DNA from: Oscillibacter sp. UBA6647
Lineage (GTDB): Bacteria; Bacillota; Clostridia; Oscillospirales; Oscillospiraceae
Assembly (NCBI GenBank): GCA_002455655.1
Contig: DKLF01000014.1
Span: 542-6,543 of the forward strand
Length of the DNA: 6,002 bases
Reading direction: 5' to 3'
This document shows positions 1 to 4,322 of the stretch, one piece after another. The notes under the pieces were generated by a model, which saw nothing but the letters and a program-made list of their open reading frames with translations, made no database searches and was not told the DNA's origin. Made by a program: the position numbers and the translations under genes. Each line of letters starts with the position of its first letter. The stretch's first letter is position 1.

Positions 1-27
1 CCCGCCAAAAGGCGGGGCGGTTTTTTT
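1..27 (+). terminator. Rho-independent terminator, cut by the window edge
   Basis: CCCGCC, an AAAA loop and GGCGGG form a stem, and the 3' arm continues as GCGG before seven T residues. The matching part of the 5' arm would lie just outside the window. The T run is on the plus strand, so it should end a plus-strand transcript entering from the left. It meets the stop codon of the minus-strand GGDEF gene, so it may act in both directions. The 3' arm GGCGGGGCGG is identical to that of the terminator at 2245-2278. Confidence 0.8.
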
Positions 28-916
28 ACGTTTGAGCGGAGGTCTTGCTTGCCCTTTTTGCCTCATACATCTTTTTGTCGGCCATCTTGATCATTTCCTC
101 CGCCGTAAGCGGCATTTCCGTCATGGACTGTATTCCAAAAGAGGCTGTGATTTTCACAGTTTCATTTTCTACTGGGATTTTCACCGCGTCAATGTCTTTT
201 TTTATTCTCTCCACCGTGTTGCGTGCTCCGACTTCGTCCGCGCTGTTCAAGCAAACGACAAACTCGTCTCCGCCATATCTGGCAACCCAGTCCGTTTCAG
301 CGCGTGTGCAGGCCTTCATGGCATTGGCTACCTGCTGCAACGTAAAATCCCCCATGTCGTGGCCATAGGTGTCGTTGATTACTTTCAGATTGTCAACATC
401 AATAAAGATGACGGACAAAGGCTGATGTGCCAAGGTTGCTTTTACAATATCAACAGGCAATCTGTCCTCCACGAAGCGGCGGTTATATACGTCAGTCAAA
501 TGATCCATCACCACCATGCTGTTGATATCGTGTATAACATGGCGCATCATTTGACCTTCTTGGTAAGTTCCGCTACCAATCATCAGACTGTCCGTGGCGT
601 TTTTTAATAATTCGAGGGTAATTGTGCCTTCCTCCGATTCTATGGGAATCGCAGTGACCAGCATAATTTTGTCAGGCTTTTGCTCAAGCTTCATGAAGCT
701 CTTGTTTTCGTTATAGGCGCGAACAGAGATACAGTTATCGCATATTTTGCCGTTCTTCCAATAATCGTAACAGATTTCTTCCGTCTCTTTTACTTGCTTG
801 GTTTGATATTCCAAAACCTTTTTGTGAACGGGGTCAACCAGCCGCACTGCATCATACATTTTGCTAAAAAAAATGAGATCGTGCTCAAGCGCACTGAGGG
901 TCAGCTTCTCGGGCAT
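26..916 (-). CDS. Diguanylate cyclase (GGDEF) with Cys-containing PAS-like N-terminal region
   Basis: Expected to make cyclic di-GMP from two GTP in the cytoplasm. I chose the ATG at 916, giving 296 residues, because AGGAG lies 8 nt upstream (925-929). An ATG at 937 would add seven residues but lacks a site as good. Residues 1-110 look like a PAS-type sensor, with Cys49, Cys59 and Cys62 (C-x9-C-x2-C) that could bind metal, heme or an Fe-S cluster; the ligand is a guess. No membrane segment is visible. The GGDEF domain starts near DHLTDVYNRR (138-147), has metal-binding Asp173 in FIDVDN, the GGDEF signature at 215-219, and the usual C-terminal ADKKMYEAK (279-287). The product-inhibition I-site is altered: the RxxD position reads AETD (206-209), with the Arg shifted one residue earlier. 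The family is certain; the input signal is unknown. It is a single gene, divergent from the small beta-rich gene pair. Confidence 0.95.
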   Translation of the reverse strand: MPEKLTLSALEHDLIFFSKMYDAVRLVDPVHKKVLEYQTKQVKETEEICYDYWKNGKICDNCISVRAYNENKSFMKLEQKPDKIMLVTAIPIESEEGTITLELLKNATDSLMIGSGTYQEGQMMRHVIHDINSMVVMDHLTDVYNRRFVEDRLPVDIVKATLAHQPLSVIFIDVDNLKVINDTYGHDMGDFTLQQVANAMKACTRAETDWVARYGGDEFVVCLNSADEVGARNTVERIKKDIDAVKIPVENETVKITASFGIQSMTEMPLTAEEMIKMADKKMYEAKRASKTSAQT

Positions 917-1058
917 AACGTCTACTCCTACTAACATTACTTATCAATCAAACTTGGCATATATGATACAGCCGCGCTATGCGCCGCTGCGGTATATTTT
1001 CCAATTAAATGGAGCTTCCCGGCCGTTATTCCACAGGCGCAAGGCAAACGACAGCTTT
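917..1058 (-). promoter_or_regulatory. Long 5' leader of the GGDEF gene with a near-palindrome
   Basis: If the promoter at 1065-1093 is correct, the GGDEF mRNA has a leader of about 140 nt. It holds an inverted repeat at 969-989: CAGC and GCGC arms around a 3-nt loop, with one G-G mismatch in the minus-strand RNA, giving eight base pairs. This could be an RNA hairpin or a protein operator. I compared the leader with the c-di-GMP-I (GEMM) core by eye and did not find it. Confidence 0.4.
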
Positions 1059-1064
1059 GCGGTC

Positions 1065-1093
1065 ATTATACCATGACCTCGCTTAAACTTCAA
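1065..1093 (-). promoter_or_regulatory. Sigma-70-type promoter for the GGDEF gene
   Basis: On the minus strand, TTGAAG (1088-1093) and TATAAT (1065-1070) are separated by exactly 17 nt. The -10 is preceded by TGG, giving an extended -10 (TGnTATAAT). Transcription would start near 1058 and read into the GGDEF gene. Confidence 0.7.
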
Positions 1094-1197
1094 CCGCCCC
1101 GCAACCCCCATATCCTGCGGGGATTCAATCTGGCGCGGACGCAACTGCCCCTGCGTGAAGGCGCGCGGACCGGCGCATTCTGCGGCAATGGGTGCCC
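1094..1197. other. Structured GC-rich intergenic stretch, no supported gene
   Basis: This lies between the divergent promoters. CCCCGCA (1097-1103) and TGCGGGG (1116-1122) form a 7-bp inverted repeat. ACGCA (1139-1143) and TGCGT (1152-1156) form a second. The 8-mer GCGCGGAC occurs twice, at 1133-1140 and 1163-1170, exactly 30 bp apart. A minus-strand reading frame of 92 codons crosses this region but has no family features and overlaps the promoter, so I treat the stretch as non-coding. Its role is unknown. Confidence 0.4.
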
Positions 1198-1225
1198 TTG
1201 ACTTTCTCAGCGGCAAGGATAGTAT
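1198..1225 (+). promoter_or_regulatory. Possible promoter for the small beta-rich gene pair
   Basis: TTGACT (1198-1203) lies 16 nt before TAGTAT (1220-1225), which matches the -10 consensus at four of six positions. GATAGT, two bases earlier, is an alternative with poorer spacing. The start would be near 1232, leaving a leader of about 70 nt before the ATG at 1301. Confidence 0.4.
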
Positions 1226-1300
1226 TCGTCGCTCACACCCATGGTAAATTCGCATATGCTGATATTGGGTAACGCAGACCCGTGAACGCGAGGTGTATTT

Positions 1301-1675
1301 ATGAGTGATAAACGAGGGTATATTACAGTGAGGTGTCTAGCCCCATGCGCAGAAAATTTCGAGGTTGTTGTGCTTGATGCGGAAGATCAAACGGTCTTTC
1401 AAGGCAAAACCGCTCGGAATGGGACAGCCGCATTCCATGTGTACTCTCCCGGCGAACACCGAATACGCGTGCGCGCACAGGGTTGGCTGAGTCCCATGGC
1501 CGCCACAAAGTGGCTGTTTTTTTGCCCCGACAGGTTTTATACTGTATATTTCCTGTTTAACTTCTTCCTTTTGAAGCCCGATTATACAATGGCCACGTTT
1601 CGTCTGACTGACCAAAACTACGGCGGCCTACCAATTCAAAAAGGAGATATTCAATTATGCCGAGTCCCTATGTAG
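1301..1675 (+). CDS. Small beta-rich hypothetical protein with C-terminal LTDxNYxGLPI motif
   Basis: A 124-residue protein of unknown function. The start has GAGG at 1290-1293, 7 nt upstream. Residues 6-60 alternate hydrophobic and polar residues as in a small beta-sandwich (YITVRCLAPC, FEVVVLDAED, GTAAFHVYSPGEHRIRVRA). A hydrophobic, aromatic-rich stretch covers about residues 71-92. Residues 99-118 carry LTDQNYGGLPIQKGD, which is closely repeated at the C-terminus of the next gene. Cysteines are at 12, 16, 75 and 120. No signal peptide, sorting signal or convincing membrane helix is visible. The last 19 nt overlap the next gene, so the two are probably translated together. I recall similar short proteins from gut Clostridia but cannot assign a role; a surface or spore structural protein is a guess. 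An in-frame internal ATG at 1589 lacks a ribosome binding site. Confidence 0.75.
   Translation: MSDKRGYITVRCLAPCAENFEVVVLDAEDQTVFQGKTARNGTAAFHVYSPGEHRIRVRAQGWLSPMAATKWLFFCPDRFYTVYFLFNFFLLKPDYTMATFRLTDQNYGGLPIQKGDIQLCRVPM
1604..1648 (+). repeat. Conserved C-terminal motif copy 1 (LTDQNYGGLPIQKGD)
   Basis: This 15-residue motif matches copy 2 (2137-2181) at 11 positions, with Q/A, G/A, Q/E and K/T differences. Similarity is clearer in protein than in DNA, which suggests selection rather than recent duplication. The motif's codons for Lys-Gly-Asp also supply the ribosome binding site for the gene at 1657. Confidence 0.85.
1642..1646 (+). promoter_or_regulatory. Ribosome binding site inside the upstream coding sequence
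   Basis: AGGAG, within AAAAAGGAGAT, lies 10 nt before the ATG at 1657. It is part of the Lys-Gly-Asp codons of the upstream motif, so one sequence serves both the protein turn and the translation start. It fixes 1657 as the start of the second gene. Confidence 0.8.
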
Positions 1676-2202
1676 TCAATATTATCGACGGCGAAGGCTC
1701 CAGTAGAATTCTAAACGGATCTTACGCCGTTACCGCCGATGTGGGCGGGTATAACAACGCTTCGATTGACCCGAACACCCAAGTCATTTCAGCCGGTACC
1801 GACACCTATGATTTTGAGGTTGCAGCCACCGGCACCCTAACACTCCATGTCACAGAGGAAGGCACCTCCGGCGGGACCGCCGTGGTGGGCGCAACCTTTG
1901 TCCGGTGTGATTCCGCCGGTACGGCATATGGTAGTCCGGTTGTTTCCGTCGCAGGCGGCAACGCCGAATTTCCATTCGTCCCCTTCGCGGCCACCGGAGC
2001 GCCGACGATCTACTATCGCCAGACCCTCTCTGCGGATGACCATGAATTTGACGCTACCCTTAAGAACCTGACCATGACTGCCTCCACGGAGACCGTGGAG
2101 GTTGCCAACCCGTTGGCGGCCTTGAGAACCATTAACCTGACAGATGCCAACTATGCCGGCCTGCCCATTGAAACCGGCGATCTCACCTTCACAGCAAACT
2201 GA
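1657..2202 (+). CDS. Beta-rich hypothetical protein with SpaA/Cna-B-like repeats
   Basis: A 181-residue protein that appears to be two beta-sandwich units plus a tail. Residues 1-55 contain NGSYAVTADVGGYNNASIDP followed by GTDTYDFEV. Residues 56-150 start with ATGTLTLHVTEE and continue through VVGATFVRCDSAG, GNAEFPFVPF and APTIYYRQT, the strand pattern of prealbumin-like Cna-B/SpaA domains. The Lys expected in the first strand for an isopeptide bond is not there, so cross-linking is doubtful. The tail (155-181) carries LTDANYAGLPIETGD, as in the preceding gene. There is no signal peptide, LPxTG signal or membrane helix, which is odd for a pilin-like fold; export may use another route, or the protein may be intracellular. 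Composition is Thr- and Ala-rich with one Cys (84). The start is set by AGGAG at 1642-1646. The fold is inference; the function is unknown. Confidence 0.85.
   Translation: MPSPYVVNIIDGEGSSRILNGSYAVTADVGGYNNASIDPNTQVISAGTDTYDFEVAATGTLTLHVTEEGTSGGTAVVGATFVRCDSAGTAYGSPVVSVAGGNAEFPFVPFAATGAPTIYYRQTLSADDHEFDATLKNLTMTASTETVEVANPLAALRTINLTDANYAGLPIETGDLTFTAN
2137..2181 (+). repeat. Conserved C-terminal motif copy 2 (LTDANYAGLPIETGD)
   Basis: This is the counterpart of the motif at 1604-1648. Here it sits six residues from the end of the protein, compared with eight in copy 1. The near-terminal place in both proteins suggests a shared docking, assembly or export tag, which is inference. Confidence 0.85.
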
Positions 2203-2244
2203 TCTCATTTTGACACGTAGACCGGAACTTTAAAATATTCTTTT

Positions 2245-2278
2245 ACCGCCCCGCCTTTTGGCGGGGCGGTTTGCTTTT
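2245..2278 (+). terminator. Strong rho-independent terminator after the small gene pair
   Basis: An 11-bp perfect stem (arms ACCGCCCCGCC at 2245-2255 and its complement at 2260-2270) closes a TTTT loop and is followed by TTGCTTTT. It ends the plus-strand pair 42 nt after the stop codon. It also lies beyond the 3' end of the minus-strand permease gene, but on that strand the hairpin is not followed by a U run. Confidence 0.9.
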
Positions 2279-2343
2279 CAATAGACGAACGTCCGGGGTC
2301 CTCCCCCACCATTGCCAACGCATACCTACTGAGCAATGTCTTT

Positions 2344-2365
2344 GCGGCAAAGAACCTTTTGCCGC
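2344..2365 (-). terminator. Hairpin just after the permease stop codon, weak terminator at best
   Basis: GCGGCAAA (2344-2351) and TTTGCCGC (2358-2365) form an 8-bp stem with a 6-nt loop, starting 2 nt past the permease stop. On the minus strand it is followed by AAAGAC, not a T run. It may be an mRNA-stabilising 3' hairpin rather than a true terminator. Confidence 0.4.
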
Positions 2366-2367
2366 TG

Positions 2368-3111
2368 TCAGCCCTTAATGAAATTGGATATAATGGTCCA
2401 TACCCCCATGCACATGATGAAAATAAAGACCCAGGATTTGACCCGCGCCAAATCCGCCCGCTTATAGAGGCCGACGCGCCCCAGCCACAGTCCCAGAAGC
2501 AGTCCGCCCGCAGCCACCAGCGACCAGACAAGCACCTGCCCCGTCACCTGCCCGTTGACGGCGCGAACACCCACGGAGTACAGGTTGGTGGTCAGGAAGA
2601 AAAACTGAAGGGTCCCCACATACGCTTCCTTGCTTTCCAGTGTGCTCAGGCAGTAGAGTGCCGCCGGAGGCGCACTGACGGAGAACAGCCCTCCGAACAG
2701 GCCCGCCAGCGCCCCGGTAACGATTCCTGATCTGGGGGTGGCGGAGATGCGGGTTTTGTCGGCTGTCAGCAGATAGTAAAGCCCCACCAGCACCAGAAAC
2801 AGGCCAAAAATGATGCTTAAAACCAGTTTGGGCGCCCCCGCCGACCACACGGCGGCAAAGGGCATCACCAAAAAATATGCCACGATCAACCACAATACAT
2901 GCTTTGGCCGCGCGTTTTTGCGGTATTGAAAAAACATGGTGGAAGACGCCACCAGCGACAGCACCGCACAAACCGTGGAGGACACAGGAATACTGGGCAG
3001 AAACAGCGGAAAAAACGCCATTACCACCGCCGCATAGCCAAACCCGATGGCCGCCTGCAAAAATCCGCCTGCAAAGGATGCCAGCACCAGCCAGAGAAAA
3101 ACGAGCTCCAT
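2368..3111 (-). CDS. TauE/SafE-family membrane permease
   Basis: A 247-residue inner-membrane protein with about eight predicted helices, near residues 3-25, 44-62, 71-89, 96-116, 128-155, 163-184, 190-212 and 225-244. The two internal repeats typical of TauE/SafE (formerly DUF81) are visible: FAGGFLQAAIGFGYAAVV (13-30) and VTGALAGLFGGLFSVSAPPA (131-150). Family members are linked to transport of sulfite, sulfonates, sulfoacetate or other small anions; the substrate here cannot be read from sequence. I chose the start at 3111 because AAGGAGG (3121-3127) lies 9 nt upstream; an ATG at 3162 would add a charged 17-residue extension with no good site. A gap of about 157 nt and a separate promoter divide it from the activator gene, so it may be transcribed on its own and by read-through. 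A role in exporting or importing a substrate of the neighbouring reductase is inference. Confidence 0.88.
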   Translation of the reverse strand: MELVFLWLVLASFAGGFLQAAIGFGYAAVVMAFFPLFLPSIPVSSTVCAVLSLVASSTMFFQYRKNARPKHVLWLIVAYFLVMPFAAVWSAGAPKLVLSIIFGLFLVLVGLYYLLTADKTRISATPRSGIVTGALAGLFGGLFSVSAPPAALYCLSTLESKEAYVGTLQFFFLTTNLYSVGVRAVNGQVTGQVLVWSLVAAGGLLLGLWLGRVGLYKRADLARVKSWVFIFIMCMGVWTIISNFIKG

Positions 3112-3127
3112 ACGCAAAGCCCTCCTT

Positions 3128-3160
3128 GACCGGCGGGTTTGCCGGTAGAATGTGCCGGTC
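3128..3160 (-). promoter_or_regulatory. Competing hairpins next to the permease ribosome binding site
   Basis: GACCGGC (3128-3134) can pair with GCCGGT at 3141-3146 (6-bp stem, 6-nt loop) or with GCCGGTC at 3154-3160 (7-bp stem). Both pairings use the arm that touches AAGGAGG at 3121-3127 in the minus-strand mRNA. A further inverted repeat, CCTGC/GCAGG (3174-3178 and 3192-3196), lies upstream in the same leader. The layout could control initiation, but no known riboswitch is recognised. Confidence 0.4.
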
Positions 3161-3207
3161 ATAAGTACGGCTGCCTGCTAATATAAGGTCCGCAGGTGAA
3201 CGGTATG

Positions 3208-3236
3208 ATTGTAGCTGATATTCAGGGAAAAAGCAA
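3208..3236 (-). promoter_or_regulatory. Likely promoter for the permease gene
   Basis: On the minus strand, TTGCTT (3231-3236) and TACAAT (3208-3213, five of six consensus bases) are 17 nt apart. The start would be near 3201, giving a leader of about 90 nt that contains the hairpins described for 3128-3160. Confidence 0.5.
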
Positions 3237-3259
3237 CGGTTCTTTCCCCCCGGCTTTTT
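3228..3259 (-). terminator. Weak inverted repeat after the activator gene
   Basis: AAAAAGC and GCTTTTT (3228-3234 and 3253-3259) are perfect 7-bp complements across an 18-nt loop, starting about 10 nt past the activator stop. The stem is AT-rich and no separate T run follows, so termination would be partial. The distal arm overlaps the -35 of the permease promoter. Confidence 0.25.
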
Positions 3260-3268
3260 GCAGGGCTA

Positions 3269-4033
3269 CTAGGAAAGGACTTCCCGCTGCGCCAAAAGCG
3301 CCGCGCCGTAGGCCCCAGCAAATCGGCCCTCTGGAAGGCATTGGACGGTGTGGCGCAGCTTCTTTCCAAGCGCCTGCGCAAAAAAATCCAAATGGCTCAA
3401 TCCGCCGGTCAGCAACACCGTTTCCTCCAGGGGCAGCCGCTCGGCAAGCTGGGCCACCTTTTCCGCCACGCTGTCCACAATTCCGGCGGCGATGTCCTCC
3501 CGGGGATGGCCCGCGCCGATATAGCCGATAATCTCCGACTCTGCAAACACCGTGCACAAAGAGCTGATAGGCAACACCTTTCCCCGCTCCGCCAAAGCAA
3601 ACAGCGCGTCAATCTCGCACTCCAGCCGGTTCGCCATGACCTCCACGAATTTTCCCGTCCCGGCGGAGCATTTGTCGTTCATCAGAAAATCATCCGCCGC
3701 GCCGTCGCGGATATGGATGGCCTTGGTGTCCTGCCCGCCCACGTCGATCACCGTGCAGGTGGGAAACTGCGCGGCGCAGCCAGCCGCAAAGCAGGTGATT
3801 TCCGTGATCTGCTTTGCGGCATAGTCCACCGCCCGGCGGCCATAGCCGGTGGAGACAACCGCAGCCTCCTCCACCCGCACGCCCAGCGCCAGCAGACGAC
3901 GAGCAATCTCTTTTGCCGTTTCCGGGCTGCTCCACCCGGTGGGGAGCACAAAGCGTGTCTCCCCCGGGCCAAGAACCGCCACCTTGGCGGCGGTGGAGCC
4001 GATGTCAATTCCGACGCAGGTTCTCTCATTCAT
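3269..4033 (-). CDS. [4Fe-4S] ATPase activator (HgdC/BadF/YjiL type)
   Basis: A 254-residue member of the ASKHA-fold activators of 2-hydroxyacyl-CoA dehydratases and double-cubane reductases; HgdC is about 260 residues. Family members form a homodimer that bridges one [4Fe-4S] cluster and uses ATP hydrolysis to drive a low-potential electron into the partner. Visible motifs are phosphate-1 GIDIGST (8-14), STGYGRRAV (61-69), phosphate-2 DVGGQD (97-102), cluster ligand Cys122 in NDKCSAGTGKF, second ligand Cys160 in ISSLCTVFAESEIIGY, and the adenosine motif LTGG (208-211). All key residues are present, so it should be active. The start at 4033 has GGGAG 8 nt upstream (4042-4046); a longer frame to 4108 would run into the DUF3343 gene. 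It lies 16 nt after that gene, so it is the third gene of the operon. Its partner should be the double-cubane protein at 4322-5593. Confidence 0.95.
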   Translation of the reverse strand: MNERTCVGIDIGSTAAKVAVLGPGETRFVLPTGWSSPETAKEIARRLLALGVRVEEAAVVSTGYGRRAVDYAAKQITEITCFAAGCAAQFPTCTVIDVGGQDTKAIHIRDGAADDFLMNDKCSAGTGKFVEVMANRLECEIDALFALAERGKVLPISSLCTVFAESEIIGYIGAGHPREDIAAGIVDSVAEKVAQLAERLPLEETVLLTGGLSHLDFFAQALGKKLRHTVQCLPEGRFAGAYGAALLAQREVLS

Positions 4034-4049
4034 TCTTGCTTCTCCCAAT

Positions 4050-4322
4050 TCAGCAGTAGCGGTCACGGTGTGGGTTGATTTGCCGGGGCAGAGCAACAAT
4101 CCGGTCAATCTCCGCCTCCGACTCCGGAATGCAGCGCTGAAGCTCCTCGATATCCTCCTCCCGTACCAGCAGGGATATCCCGCAGCAGGCGCTGGCCAGC
4201 CGGGGGGTGGGGGAAATCCGAACCGGAATCCCCCGCCCCCGGGCGTATTGATAGAGCTTCAGCCCCTCGGTGTGATTCGGAAAGAGCACGTAATAATCCT
4301 GCTCCTCCGCCTGTCCATCCAT
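4050..4322 (-). CDS. DUF3343 protein (putative Se/S carrier-like)
   Basis: A 90-residue cytoplasmic protein matching DUF3343 by recall: YYVLFPNHTEGLKLYQYAR (10-28), GIPVRISPTPR (31-41), then the Cys-Gly hallmark, here ASACCGISL with Cys46-Cys47-Gly48. The family is annotated as putative selenium/sulfur carrier, but that is a database suggestion, not proven biochemistry. Two more cysteines occur, Cys64 and the C-terminal residue Cys90. The gene starts inside the stop of the double-cubane gene (TAATG, 1-nt overlap), so translation is probably coupled. It ends 16 nt before the activator. Being sandwiched between the reductase and its activator suggests that it serves them, for example in cluster sulfur supply, redox relay or substrate handling. 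The family call is good; the role is open. Confidence 0.85.
   Translation of the reverse strand: MDGQAEEQDYYVLFPNHTEGLKLYQYARGRGIPVRISPTPRLASACCGISLLVREEDIEELQRCIPESEAEIDRIVALPRQINPHRDRYC

Noticed and set aside
1021..1080. c-di-GMP-I (GEMM) riboswitch suggested by AAGGCAAACGACAGC near the cyclase gene
   Set aside because: The conserved GEMM core and tetraloop-receptor parts are absent, and the plus-strand orientation would not lead into the cyclase gene.
977..1255. Minus-strand reading frame of 92 codons between the divergent genes
   Set aside because: It overlaps a strong minus-strand promoter, shows no family features, and its composition looks like translated structured non-coding DNA.
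2205..2531. Minus-strand reading frame of 108 codons across the intergenic region
   Set aside because: It runs antiparallel in frame through the terminator and the end of the permease gene, and its terminal residues simply translate the terminator hairpin.
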